The notes: generated by a model not told the origin, from the sequence alone. Positions 43,369-52,865 are shown, counted from the first letter of the stretch. The stretch: 64,000 bases of DNA from Ruminococcus sp. (GCA_018376535.1 JAHABC010000004.1:52680-116679), one strand, 5' to 3'. Numbers and translations: made by a program.

Positions 43369-44805
43369 ATGTTGAATAGTTTACATGAAGAATGTGGTGT
43401 ATTTGGCATCTATAGTCCTAATACTATGGACGTTGCATCTCCAACATACTTCGCCCTATATGCGTTACAGCATAGAGGTCAAGAAAGTTGTGGTATAGTA
43501 GTAAATGACCGTGGCGTACTTTCATCTTATAAAGATTTAGGTCTTGTACACGAAGTCTTTAACGCTGATAGATTAAAAAATCTAGGTCATGGTAACATAG
43601 CTATCGGTCATGTTAGATACTCTACTACTGGAAATAGTAACCGTGAAAACGCTCAACCTTTAGTAGTTAGACATATAAAAGGACCTATGGCTATAGCTCA
43701 TAATGGTAACTTGGTAAACGCTAGAGAACTTCGTGAAGAATATGAAAATAAAGGTGCTATATTCCATAGTACTAACGATACTGAAGTTATATCTTATGCT
43801 ATTACCGAAGAACGTCTAAAGACTGGTTCTATTGAAGAGGCAGTTCAAAATGCCATTAGAAAACTAAAAGGAGCATTTTCTTTAGTAATAATGTCGCCTA
43901 CTAAGTTAATTGCCGTTCGTGATGATGAGGGTTTTCGCCCACTATGCTTGGGCAAACTACACGATGATGGTACTTATGTAGTAGCATCGGAAACTTGTGC
44001 TTTAGATAGCATGGGTGCAACTTTCATTAGAGATATTAAAGCTGGTGAAATGTTAGTAATAGATAAAAATGGCGTACGTTCTATAACTACTAACTGTACT
44101 AAAAAAGGTCATATGTGCGTATTTGAGTATGTATATTTTGCTCGTCCAGATAGTGTTATCGAAGGTGTTAGCGTTCACAAGGCTAGATTAAAAGCTGGTG
44201 AACTACTTTGGAAAGAACACCCCGTTGATGCCGATGTTGTTATTGGTGTTCCAGATAGTGGTCTTGATTGTGCTTTGGGATTTTCTAAGGCATCTAAAAT
44301 ACCTTACGGTGTTGGCTTTATAAAAAATAGATATATTGGCAGAACCTTTATACAACCATCTCAAAAACAAAGAACTAACTCTGTTAGAATTAAACTAAAC
44401 GTTATTAAAGAAACCGTTAAAGATAAACGTGTAGTACTTATCGATGACAGTATAGTTAGAGGTACTACTTGCAGACACATCGTTGAACTACTTCGTGAGG
44501 CTGGTGCTAAAGAAGTTCATATGATGATATCATGTCCACCGTTCGTTGCTCCATGTTTCTTTGGCGTAGATATTGATAGCAAAGATAATCTTATAGCTTG
44601 TCAAATGAGCGTCCCAGAAATAGCTAAGCACATAGGTGCAGATAGTTTAGGATATCTAAGTGTTGAGGGCGTTAAATCTTTAGCTTGTGAGGCTGATTGC
44701 GACTTTTGTGTGGGTTGCTTTACTAATGAATATCCTATTGAAGTTCCTACTGAAATGCCTAAAGATAAGTTTGAATTTCGTATCGGTGAAAATAAAAATA
44801 ATTAA
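43369..44805 (+). CDS. purF: Amidophosphoribosyltransferase
   Basis: First step of purine synthesis (PRPP to phosphoribosylamine). The N-terminal class II glutaminase begins after MLNSLHEE, so C9 or so is the nucleophile (EECGVFGIY) after propeptide removal. The PRTase domain has RVVLIDDSIVRGTTCRHIV. Cysteines in CEADCDFCVGCF near the end and in MCVFEYVYFARPDS fit the Bacillus-type Fe-S cluster form. 478 aa. Confidence 0.97.
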   Translation: MLNSLHEECGVFGIYSPNTMDVASPTYFALYALQHRGQESCGIVVNDRGVLSSYKDLGLVHEVFNADRLKNLGHGNIAIGHVRYSTTGNSNRENAQPLVVRHIKGPMAIAHNGNLVNARELREEYENKGAIFHSTNDTEVISYAITEERLKTGSIEEAVQNAIRKLKGAFSLVIMSPTKLIAVRDDEGFRPLCLGKLHDDGTYVVASETCALDSMGATFIRDIKAGEMLVIDKNGVRSITTNCTKKGHMCVFEYVYFARPDSVIEGVSVHKARLKAGELLWKEHPVDADVVIGVPDSGLDCALGFSKASKIPYGVGFIKNRYIGRTFIQPSQKQRTNSVRIKLNVIKETVKDKRVVLIDDSIVRGTTCRHIVELLREAGAKEVHMMISCPPFVAPCFFGVDIDSKDNLIACQMSVPEIAKHIGADSLGYLSVEGVKSLACEADCDFCVGCFTNEYPIEVPTEMPKDKFEFRIGENKNN

Positions 44806-44829
44806 TATTTATATGGAGGTTTTTAACCA

Positions 44830-45864
44830 ATGAAAAGTTTCTCTGAAAGTTACAAAGAAGCTGGTGTTGATGTTACTGCTGGTTACAAAGCAGTAGAACT
44901 TATGAAACAGTATGTCGCTAGAACTACTACTTCTGGAGTGCTATCTGGAATTGGTGGCTTTGGTGGTCTTTTTGAATTGGATATGACTGGCATTAACAAG
45001 CCTGTCTTAGTATCTGGTACTGACGGCGTTGGTACTAAGTTGAAGATTGCTTTCCTTATGGATAAGCATAATACTGTAGGTATCGATTGCGTTGCTATGT
45101 GTGTAAATGATGTTATCTGTTGTGGTGCAAAGCCTCAATTCTTTTTAGACTACATAGCAGTAGGCAAGAACTATCCTGAAAAAGTTGCTCAAATAGTTTC
45201 AGGAGTTGCTGAAGGTTGTGTACAATCTGGTTGTGCTTTGATTGGTGGCGAAACTGCTGAAATGCCAGGATTTTATCCTATAGATGAGTATGACCTTGCA
45301 GGTTTTAGCGTTGGTATCGTGGATAAGGATAAGATTCTAAAGCCAAATACTCAAAAGGCTGGAGATGTTCTAATAGCTATTAAGTCTAGTGGTGTACACT
45401 CTAACGGATTTTCTTTAGTTAGAAAAGTTTTCACTATTAACGAACAAAACCTTGCTAGACATAGAAGTGAATTAGGTACTACTCTAGGTGATTGCCTACT
45501 TACTCCTACTAAGATTTACGTTAAGGCTATTTTAAATCTACTAGATGTTGTAAATGTTAAATCCATTTCACATATTACTGGTGGTGGTTTCTATGAGAAC
45601 ATTCCACGTTCACTTCCAAATGGCATAACTGCTAAGATTGAACGTTCTGCTGTAGACGTTCTACCAATATTCAATCTAATTGCAGAAACTGGTAAAATCC
45701 CTGAAAGAGATATGTTCAATACTTTCAACATGGGTGTCGGTATGATTGTCTGTGTGGATAAAAACGACGTGGATAAGGCTATTGAAAGCATTAAGGCATC
45801 TGGTGAAGAAGCATATGTTCTTGGTGAATTAGTAGATGGCGAAGATGGTGTAATTATCTGCTAA
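44830..45864 (+). CDS. purM: Phosphoribosylformylglycinamidine cyclo-ligase
   Basis: AIR synthetase. Motifs: ESYKEAGVDVTAGYKAVELMK, SGTDGVGTKLKIA, IGGETAEMPGFY, GVHSNGFSLVRK and HITGGGFYENIPR. 344 aa. GGAGG precedes the ATG. The purL step before it is not in the window. Confidence 0.97.
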   Translation: MKSFSESYKEAGVDVTAGYKAVELMKQYVARTTTSGVLSGIGGFGGLFELDMTGINKPVLVSGTDGVGTKLKIAFLMDKHNTVGIDCVAMCVNDVICCGAKPQFFLDYIAVGKNYPEKVAQIVSGVAEGCVQSGCALIGGETAEMPGFYPIDEYDLAGFSVGIVDKDKILKPNTQKAGDVLIAIKSSGVHSNGFSLVRKVFTINEQNLARHRSELGTTLGDCLLTPTKIYVKAILNLLDVVNVKSISHITGGGFYENIPRSLPNGITAKIERSAVDVLPIFNLIAETGKIPERDMFNTFNMGVGMIVCVDKNDVDKAIESIKASGEEAYVLGELVDGEDGVIIC

Positions 45865-45881
45865 TTAATTATATCAAAGAC

Positions 45882-45971
45882 TTAGGACGGTAGATACATC
45901 GTGAATAAGTATAAGTATGCAAGTATATTATTACAACTTTTATTTATTTTATAGTGTAACTGCTGTCCTTA
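45882..45971 (+). ncRNA. Candidate stem-closed RNA element upstream of the lipoprotein gene
   Basis: Two 17-base arms (45882-45898 and 45955-45971) can pair over almost their full length with two G-U wobbles and two mismatches, enclosing 56 bases that include three AAGTAT repeats. It lies in the 188-bp gap between purM and the calcium-repeat lipoprotein gene. I cannot assign it to a known class. Confidence 0.35.
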
Positions 45972-46052
45972 CTATTTAAAAGTTCTATATTAAAATAGAT
46001 AAAGTATCCTGTATGGCTACTACTACTAAGAGAGGAGAGAAACTTTATATTT

Positions 46053-47282
46053 ATGAGAATGTATAAAAATTACTTACTAGCAAGTATTATATTGGCTATA
46101 ACAGTATCCAGTTTAACGGCTTGTAATAAGGATACTACTATAGGTGAAAGTCAAATAGTTTTAAACTCTGACGTTACTTCAGCCTCCTCTAATGAAAACT
46201 CTGAGGAAAATCAAAGCATTAGTGACGTTTTGAGTAGTACCGATTTTAAGGCTTATATATCTTCTATATATAATGATGATAACTATGTTAATCAAATGTA
46301 TAACTACTACGCAGGTGCTGAAAGTGGTAATACTAGCGATTTGGACGGCGACGGTGTTTGCGATGAAATTGAGTTCCAATTAGGCTTAGACCCTACTCTT
46401 GCCGACTCCGATGGCGACGGTATAGACGATTTGACCGAACTACTCCTTGGCTTAGACCCTCTACAAAACGATATCAAGTTGGATTTGGATAGCGACGGTT
46501 TAAGCAATATAGAAGAAATTAAGTACGGAACTAATCTTAATAACCCCGATACCGATGGTGATGGTCTTTCTGATTATGATGAAATCTATACCCATAAGAC
46601 TGACCCTCTATTAATCGATACCGATGGCGACGGCTTAAATGATGCTGACGAAATTGCTATAGGATTAAATCCTTTAGTACAAATGAGTGATGGCTCTACT
46701 TTAGATAGTCAAAGAGTATTCTATCAAACTATATCATCGGATATTACTTCTAGTGTTAATAATACAGATTACTCTCTATCAGCAGTAGTAAATGCAGGTG
46801 GTCTTGCTGATAATTGTATTACTGTTCAATTAAGTTCAGGATTTAGTTCGCTTAAAAACAGTTATACTTCCATTAAAGGCGAGGTTATTGACGTTAAGTA
46901 TAATGAAGATGTGGCTTTTAGTGATGTATCTTTAACCTTTACTTTAGCAGATAGTCTTATGCTAGATGCCCCTATTGATAACGATATCTACGTTCAAGGT
47001 GTTTCAGCATATCAAGAATGGGCTAGGGCTTACACTGATGTCTATTTAACTTCTACTTTAGATGGTATAAACAGATATGTAGTATTTGAATATGATACTC
47101 AAAGAAGTACACTACTTCCTATGAACTGCACTTACGATAATGATGCTAAAACTATTACTATACGTTCTGAAAATCCTAATGGAACTTATTGCTTAGTAGA
47201 CCTTTACGATTGGCTTCATAACTATTGTAATATGTTCGATGAAAGTATTCATGCTGTTTCTGATACCGATACAGAAGACTAA
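46053..47282 (+). CDS. Lipoprotein with thrombospondin-3-like calcium repeats
   Basis: Lipoprotein signal with lipobox LTAC (C24). After a Ser/Glu-rich stretch, residues about 95-220 hold five or six acidic repeats such as DLDGDGVCDEIEFQLGLDP, DSDGDGIDDLTELLLGLDP and DTDGDGLSDYDEIYTHKTDP, the Ca-binding pattern of TSP3 repeats. The C-terminal half is predicted beta-rich and unrecognised. It interrupts the purine operon between purM and purN in the same orientation. Function unknown; likely a surface protein. 409 aa. Confidence 0.88.
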   Translation: MRMYKNYLLASIILAITVSSLTACNKDTTIGESQIVLNSDVTSASSNENSEENQSISDVLSSTDFKAYISSIYNDDNYVNQMYNYYAGAESGNTSDLDGDGVCDEIEFQLGLDPTLADSDGDGIDDLTELLLGLDPLQNDIKLDLDSDGLSNIEEIKYGTNLNNPDTDGDGLSDYDEIYTHKTDPLLIDTDGDGLNDADEIAIGLNPLVQMSDGSTLDSQRVFYQTISSDITSSVNNTDYSLSAVVNAGGLADNCITVQLSSGFSSLKNSYTSIKGEVIDVKYNEDVAFSDVSLTFTLADSLMLDAPIDNDIYVQGVSAYQEWARAYTDVYLTSTLDGINRYVVFEYDTQRSTLLPMNCTYDNDAKTITIRSENPNGTYCLVDLYDWLHNYCNMFDESIHAVSDTDTED

Positions 47283-47304
47283 TTAACGGAGGTTATTTTT
47301 ACTT

Positions 47305-47934
47305 ATGAAAAATATCATAGTATTAGTATCTGGTGGAGGTACTAACCTACAAGCTATTATTGATGAACAAAATAAGGGTAATATCGTTGGTGGTAAGATA
47401 TCTTGTGTGATATCTTCCAACGCCAACGCATACGCCCTTGAACGTGCTAAAAAGAATAACATTAAAACTAGAGTTCTTCCTAGAAAAGATTTTCCTAACG
47501 CTTTAGAGTATAGCAAAGCACTCTTAGAAATCTTAAAAGAGGAAAATGCCGACTTAATCGTATTGGCTGGTTTTATGACTATCTTAGATGAAGTGGTTAC
47601 TAGTGCCTATCCATATAAGATTATTAACGTTCACCCTGCCTTGATACCATCTTTTTGTGGTGAGGGATATTATGGCTTGAAAGTACATCAAGCCGTTTTA
47701 GATTACGGCGTTAAAGTCAGTGGAGCAACTATTCACTTTGTAAACGAAAAAGCCGATGCTGGTGCTATAATCATGCAAGGTGTAGTTGACGTTCAAAATG
47801 ATGATACTCCTGAAGTACTTCAAAGACGTATCATGGAAAATGTGGAATGGAAACTACTTCCTAAGACAATATCGCTATTCTGTCAAGATAAGATTATCAT
47901 AAAAGACGGAAAAGCATTTATTATTAACGATTAA
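47305..47934 (+). CDS. purN: Phosphoribosylglycinamide formyltransferase
   Basis: Folate-dependent GAR transformylase. Motifs: IIVLVSGGGTNLQAIIDE, VLAGFMTILDE, IINVHPALIPSFCGEGYYG and GATIHFVNEKADAGAIIMQ, which hold the catalytic N, H and D residues. 209 aa. It restarts the purine series right after the lipoprotein gene. Confidence 0.96.
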   Translation: MKNIIVLVSGGGTNLQAIIDEQNKGNIVGGKISCVISSNANAYALERAKKNNIKTRVLPRKDFPNALEYSKALLEILKEENADLIVLAGFMTILDEVVTSAYPYKIINVHPALIPSFCGEGYYGLKVHQAVLDYGVKVSGATIHFVNEKADAGAIIMQGVVDVQNDDTPEVLQRRIMENVEWKLLPKTISLFCQDKIIIKDGKAFIIND

Positions 47935-47979
47935 CACACATTATTTATTTGATAATTCTTATCAAGAAAGGATTTTATA

Positions 47980-48699
47980 ATGCAAATTTTAGATATATCA
48001 AAAGAGTTGAAATCCAACAGTTATCCAGGACGAGGTATCGTGGTTGGTAAGTCTAAAGATGGTAAGTCTGCCGTTACTGGATATTTTATCATGGGCAGAA
48101 GTGCAAGTAGCAGAAACAGAATTTTCGTTCAAGATGAAAATGGTATTAAAACTCAAGCATTTGATGAAAGCGTTCTACTCGTTAAACCTGAGTTGATTAT
48201 ATACTATCCTGTTAGAGTTCTTGGCAATAAGACCATAGTTACTAACGGCGACCAAACCGATACAGTTTACAACCTAATGAACCAAGGCAAAACTTTTGAA
48301 GAAAGTCTACGCACTCGTAAGTATGAACACGATGCTCCTAACTATACTCCAAGAATATCTTCCATTATGGAAATTCAAGATGGTGACTATAGTTACATGA
48401 TGTCTATTCTAAAGAGTAACAACGGCAATCCAGATTGTTGCAACCGTTATACTTACTCTTATGATAATCCAGTAGATGGACAAGGTCACTTTATTCACAC
48501 ATACATGGGTGATGGAAATCCATTACCAAGTTTTGAGGGTGAACCTAAGTTAATCTCAATTGATACTAACGATATCGATGAATTTACTAATACTCTTTGG
48601 GATAGTTTAAATCAAGATAACAAGGTATCTCTATTTACTAGATTTATTGATATCCAAACTGGCGAAGTGCAATCAAGAATTATCAATAAGAACAAGTAA
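47980..48699 (+). CDS. purO: IMP cyclohydrolase, PurO-like
   Basis: Closes FAICAR to IMP, here as a separate protein not related to the N-terminal domain of standard PurH. Recognisable segments are YPGRGIVVGKSKDGKSAVTGYFIMGRS, NRIFVQDENG, and the C-terminal part with GNPDCCNRYTYSY. 239 aa. It is directly followed by an AICAR transformylase-only protein, so the two replace bifunctional PurH. Confidence 0.88.
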   Translation: MQILDISKELKSNSYPGRGIVVGKSKDGKSAVTGYFIMGRSASSRNRIFVQDENGIKTQAFDESVLLVKPELIIYYPVRVLGNKTIVTNGDQTDTVYNLMNQGKTFEESLRTRKYEHDAPNYTPRISSIMEIQDGDYSYMMSILKSNNGNPDCCNRYTYSYDNPVDGQGHFIHTYMGDGNPLPSFEGEPKLISIDTNDIDEFTNTLWDSLNQDNKVSLFTRFIDIQTGEVQSRIINKNK

Positions 48700-48768
48700 T
48701 ATTAAATATGTTATATAGTAACATATTTAAACTATTTTTTTAATAAATAATCTTTAGGAGGTTTTTCT

Positions 48769-49944
48769 ATGGCAGAAATGCAATTAAAGTATGGCTGTAA
48801 TCCAAACCAAAAGCCATCAAGAATATTTATCGAGGGCAAGGACTTACCTATTGAAGTTCTAAACGGTAAACCTGGATACATCAACCTACTAGATGCTTTC
48901 AACGGTTGGCAACTAGTTAAAGAACTTAAAGAGGCTACTGGTCTACCAAGTGCTACATCTTTTAAGCACGTAAGCCCAGCAGGTGCAGGAGTAGGCACAC
49001 CACTATCCGATACTTTAAAGAAAATCTACTTTGTAGACGACTTAGGTGAATTATCACCAATGGCTTGTGCGTATGCTCGTGCTAGAGGTGCAGACAGAAT
49101 GTCCAGTTATGGCGATTTCATAGCACTATCCGATACTTGTGACGTATCCACTGCTAACATGATTAAGCGTGAAGTATCCGATGGTATTATCGCACCAGAC
49201 TATACTCCTGAGGCTCTTGAAATTTTAAAATCCAAGAGAAAAGGTACATATAACGTAATCAAGATAGACCCTACTTACAAACCAGAACCTATTGAAACTA
49301 AACAAGTATTTGGTATAACATTTGAACAAGGCAGAAATGAACTAAAAATTGATAACTCTTTACTAGAAAATATCGTAACTGAGAACAAGGTTATCCCAGA
49401 TGATAAAAAGATGGACTTAATCATATCTTTGATAGTTCTAAAGTATACACAATCCAACTCTGTATGCTACGTTAAAGATGGTCAAGCTATTGGTATAGGT
49501 GCAGGACAACAATCAAGAATCCACTGTACTAGATTAGCTGGTAACAAGGCTGATATCTGGTGGTTAAGACAAGCTCCACAAGTATTAAATCTACCATTTA
49601 AGGAAGATATCCGTAGACCTGACCGTGATAATACTATCGATGTATACATATCCGATGAGTTTGAGGACGTAATTAAAGATGGCGAATGGCAAAAGTATTT
49701 CACTGAACAACCAAAGCCATTCACAAAGGCTGAACAGAAAGATTGGTTAAAACAAAATACTGGTGTATGTGTTGGTTCTGATGCGTTCTTCCCATTCGGT
49801 GATAACGTTGAACGTGCTAGAAAGTCTGGTGTTGAATATATTGCTCAACCAGGTGGCTCTATTAGAGATGACAACGTTATCGATACTTGTAACAAGTATG
49901 GCATAGCTATGGCATTCACAAATATTAGATTGTTCCACCATTAA
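48769..49944 (+). CDS. purH: AICAR formyltransferase (single-domain)
   Basis: Matches the transformylase part of PurH and starts within it (LKYGCNPNQKPSRIFI), with KHVSPAGAGVGTPL holding the catalytic K-H, QSNSVCYVKDGQAIGIGAGQQSRIHCTRLAG, and the end DGVEYIAQPGGSIRDDNVIDTCNKYGIAMAFT-type signature. No IMP cyclohydrolase domain is attached; the preceding gene supplies it. 391 aa. Confidence 0.94.
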   Translation: MAEMQLKYGCNPNQKPSRIFIEGKDLPIEVLNGKPGYINLLDAFNGWQLVKELKEATGLPSATSFKHVSPAGAGVGTPLSDTLKKIYFVDDLGELSPMACAYARARGADRMSSYGDFIALSDTCDVSTANMIKREVSDGIIAPDYTPEALEILKSKRKGTYNVIKIDPTYKPEPIETKQVFGITFEQGRNELKIDNSLLENIVTENKVIPDDKKMDLIISLIVLKYTQSNSVCYVKDGQAIGIGAGQQSRIHCTRLAGNKADIWWLRQAPQVLNLPFKEDIRRPDRDNTIDVYISDEFEDVIKDGEWQKYFTEQPKPFTKAEQKDWLKQNTGVCVGSDAFFPFGDNVERARKSGVEYIAQPGGSIRDDNVIDTCNKYGIAMAFTNIRLFHH

Positions 49945-49949
49945 TATTA

Positions 49950-50210
49950 ATGAAAAATGAAGAATTATACTATATATTATCTACTATAAGTGAACTTGGT
50001 GGAATATTTTCTATATTTATTGGATTTATAGTACCATTTTTACCAATAGTTTCGCTTATATGTGGGATTATAGTATCATTTAAATCGCAAGATAGTTATA
50101 GTCTTAATTCTGCTAAAATAGGAATTGTAACTTCTGGAATATCTTTAATTTTTATAATGCTTTTTATATCTTTGATTTTTAATAATGGTGGTATTCCAGT
50201 ACAAAAATAG
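49950..50210 (+). CDS. Small membrane protein (86 aa)
   Basis: Two predicted membrane helices (about 17-42 and 58-77) with a short polar loop between (SFKSQDSYSLNSAKIG). It starts 5 bp after the AICAR transformylase stop without a clear ribosome site, so it may be translated by coupling. I do not recognise it. Confidence 0.6.
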   Translation: MKNEELYYILSTISELGGIFSIFIGFIVPFLPIVSLICGIIVSFKSQDSYSLNSAKIGIVTSGISLIFIMLFISLIFNNGGIPVQK

Positions 50211-50250
50211 TTATTATCTATTAATTGTTAATTAAAGGGAGGATTTTAGT

Positions 50251-50520
50251 ATGATGTATCCATATATGATTTTGGCTGACGAAACTGAGATAGTTCATTC
50301 ACAAATTATTGAAGAAGATGGCTTAAAAAAGGTAATTGTCAACTTTGAACGTCCTACCGAAGATGGTTTTAACTCTGCTAGATGTGAACTACCTACTTAT
50401 AAATGGTTATCCATAGATGGATATTCCAAAGACGAAATAGAATATTTTGAAAAATTGTTACATAGCAATGCACATCTATTTTATAGATACGCTGAAATGG
50501 GAGGTATTAACATTGCCTAG
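50251..50520 (+). CDS. Unknown 89-aa protein, partner of the DUF4160-type protein
   Basis: Small acidic soluble protein (MMYPYMILADETEIVHS ... KWLSIDGYSKDEIEYFEKLL). GGGAGG precedes the ATG. It overlaps the next gene by 8 bp, and the ribosome site of that gene lies inside its last codons, so the two are translated as a pair. Not recognised; an antitoxin-like or chaperone role is only suggested by the arrangement. Confidence 0.7.
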   Translation: MMYPYMILADETEIVHSQIIEEDGLKKVIVNFERPTEDGFNSARCELPTYKWLSIDGYSKDEIEYFEKLLHSNAHLFYRYAEMGGINIA

Positions 50521-50791
50521 TCTATTTACTGTCAGTGGATATAAAATATATTTTTGGTCAAATGAAATTGGTGAACCTATTCATGTTCATGTTGCAAAAG
50601 GAAAACCAATATCAAATGGTACTAAAATATGGTTGACTAAATCGGGTGGTTGCATTTTAGCTAATAATAAAAGTGATATATCTAAAAAAGAGTTAAACGA
50701 ATTAATGGAATTTATCTCAGCACAATTTTTTCTTATTTGTGATGAATGGAAAAAATTCTTCTTGGTTGATGATATTAAATTCTATTGTTAA
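50513..50791 (+). CDS. DUF4160-like protein (92 aa)
   Basis: I choose the TTG at 50513 (protein starting PSLFTVSGYKIYFWSN) with GGGAGG 8 bp upstream. The segment GEPIHVHVAKGK and the following ISKKELNELMEFIS look like the DUF4160 family, whose members are small and often paired with another small gene. The function is not established. Located between the AICAR transformylase and purD genes. Confidence 0.7.
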   Translation: MPSLFTVSGYKIYFWSNEIGEPIHVHVAKGKPISNGTKIWLTKSGGCILANNKSDISKKELNELMEFISAQFFLICDEWKKFFLVDDIKFYC

Positions 50792-50820
50792 TAATTAATT
50801 AAAAGGAGGTTTTTAATCAA

Positions 50821-52104
50821 ATGAAGATTTTAGTAGTCGGTGGTGGAGGTCGTGAACACGCCCTAATCATGAAGTTAGCAGAAAGTCCTAAAACTGATAA
50901 GATTTTTTGTGTTCCAGGTAACGGAGGTATCTCAAGATATGCCGAATGTTATCCAAATGTAAGTGCTACTGATATCGATGGGGTGGTATCCATAGCAAAA
51001 GAGGTTCAAGCTGATTTAGTAGTAGTTGCACCAGATGACCCTCTAGTATTGGGTATGGTTGACGCTCTGAATAAAGAAGGCTTTAAGACTTTCGGTCCTA
51101 ACAAAGCTGGAGCAATCATAGAGGGTAGTAAAGTATTCTCTAAGGAATTGATGAAAAAGTATAACATTCCTACTGCAAAGTATGAAGTCTTTTCAAATTC
51201 TAAAGATGCAATTGAATACATCAAAAAAGAGAATACATATCCAACAGTTATCAAGGCAGATGGCTTGGCTCTAGGTAAGGGCGTTATCATAGCTGAGGAT
51301 TTTGCTCAAGCTGAAGATGGCATTAAGACAATCATGGAAGATAAAATCTTTGGTGAGAGTGGTGCTAACGTAGTAATTGAGGAATTTTTAACAGGTCCAG
51401 AGGTATCTGTACTATGCTTTACAGATGGCAAAACTGTTAAACCTATGATATCTTCCATGGACCATAAACGTGCCTTAGATGGCGACAAAGGTCTAAATAC
51501 TGGTGGAATGGGTACAGTAGCACCTAATCCATACTATACTAGCGACGTTGCTAACGAATGTATGGAAAAGATATTCTTACCAACTATAAAAGCTATGGAA
51601 AAAGAAGGTAGAACGTTCAAAGGTTGTCTATACTTTGGTTTAATGATTACTCCAAACGGAGCAAAAGTTATAGAGTATAACTGCCGTTTTGGTGACCCTG
51701 AAACTCAAGTAGTTCTACCCCTACTAGATACCGATTTAGTAGATATAATGTTAGCAATCTACGATGGTAAGTTAGATACTATAGATATCAAGTGGAAAGA
51801 CGCTTGTGCATCGTGTGTAGTTATGGCAAGTGGAGGATATCCTAAGAGTTATCCAAAGGGCTTAGAAATCACTGGTCTTGATGACAAAGGTCAAACTGAT
51901 AACGTATTTGTATATCACGCTGGAACTAAATATCAAGATGGAAAGTTCTTAACCAACGGTGGTAGAGTTCTTGGAGTTACTGCTATTGGTGATACTCTAC
52001 AAAATGCTTTAGATACTTCTTATAAAGCAGTAAAAACTATCCATTGGGATAACGTTCATTATAGAAATGATATCGGTAAGAAGGCTCTAGCTGTAAAAGG
52101 TTAA
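50821..52104 (+). CDS. purD: Phosphoribosylamine-glycine ligase
   Basis: ATP-grasp GAR synthetase. Motifs: MKILVVGGGGREHALI, KADGLALGKGVIIAED, MDHKRALDGDKGLNTGGMGTVAP and YNCRFGDPETQVVLPLLDTD. 427 aa. AGGAGG precedes the ATG. Last recognisable purine gene of the operon. Confidence 0.97.
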   Translation: MKILVVGGGGREHALIMKLAESPKTDKIFCVPGNGGISRYAECYPNVSATDIDGVVSIAKEVQADLVVVAPDDPLVLGMVDALNKEGFKTFGPNKAGAIIEGSKVFSKELMKKYNIPTAKYEVFSNSKDAIEYIKKENTYPTVIKADGLALGKGVIIAEDFAQAEDGIKTIMEDKIFGESGANVVIEEFLTGPEVSVLCFTDGKTVKPMISSMDHKRALDGDKGLNTGGMGTVAPNPYYTSDVANECMEKIFLPTIKAMEKEGRTFKGCLYFGLMITPNGAKVIEYNCRFGDPETQVVLPLLDTDLVDIMLAIYDGKLDTIDIKWKDACASCVVMASGGYPKSYPKGLEITGLDDKGQTDNVFVYHAGTKYQDGKFLTNGGRVLGVTAIGDTLQNALDTSYKAVKTIHWDNVHYRNDIGKKALAVKG

Positions 52105-52110
52105 TTGCAT

Positions 52111-52743
52111 ATGTTTCAAAAACTTAATAATATCAAAGGATATTTAAAGGTTGGTATCTTTGCTAATTCTATGTTTATAGTATTTATACTGGTATGTATG
52201 ACTTACTATAGCATATACTTAAAAACTAGTATACAAAGTACTCTAGTAGAAGCTATAGCATATGGCTTGGAAGCTATTGGATTTATCTTCATGGGATTAT
52301 ATATAGTCGGATTTTGGGGTAAGTTAAAGGATAGAAAACTCTTAAAGATATCTTTAACCGTATACTTTATAGTGGAACTATGTATAGTACTAATGGATTT
52401 TAACTTCCTTGATATTGAAGATGCTTACAATCCATCATCTAAAATTTTGATAATAGGACACTCAATATTTTCTGGATTGGTTCTATTTTCGCATATAACT
52501 TTCGATAGTAAACAGTTATCTTTACAGATAGCTACCGCAGTAGGAACAATCATATCGTTATGTGGAGTGTTCTGCGTAGCCTATGGCACTAGAGTATATA
52601 TAAGTATACTAATCAATGCTGTAGCGTACGTTGTATATTATACTTGGGTTTTGTATCTAATAAACTCCGATAGAATATACATAGACTGCCATGGCGACGT
52701 CGTTAAAGATACGCACTACTCTAGCAAGGATTTTTTTGAATAA
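52111..52743 (+). CDS. Membrane protein of unknown function (210 aa)
   Basis: Five or six predicted helices (for example VGIFANSMFIVFILVCMTYY and LINAVAYVVYYTWVLYLI) followed by a short cytoplasmic tail. AAAAGG lies in the end of purD; the TTG at 52105 or the ATG at 52111 could start it. Co-transcribed with purD. I do not recognise it. A terminator follows. Confidence 0.7.
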   Translation: MFQKLNNIKGYLKVGIFANSMFIVFILVCMTYYSIYLKTSIQSTLVEAIAYGLEAIGFIFMGLYIVGFWGKLKDRKLLKISLTVYFIVELCIVLMDFNFLDIEDAYNPSSKILIIGHSIFSGLVLFSHITFDSKQLSLQIATAVGTIISLCGVFCVAYGTRVYISILINAVAYVVYYTWVLYLINSDRIYIDCHGDVVKDTHYSSKDFFE

Positions 52744-52758
52744 TATTATTATACTCTA

Positions 52759-52782
52759 AAGCTCCCATAAGTTTGGGAGCTT
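52759..52782 (+). terminator. End of the purine operon
   Basis: Perfect 9-bp stem AAGCTCCCA/TGGGAGCTT with a 6-base loop followed by CTTTG. Confidence 0.75.
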
Positions 52783-52865
52783 CTTTGTACATATAACTAT
52801 TTGGTTATTGATTTTTTATCTTTTTTGAGATATAATTTTAAATAGATAACTTTTGGAGGTTGCTT

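Noticed and set aside
45915..45977. A 20-codon hydrophobic frame (starting at an ATG in the AAGTAT-repeat loop) between purM and the lipoprotein
   Set aside because: No ribosome site precedes it, and it spans the pairing arm of the proposed RNA stem.
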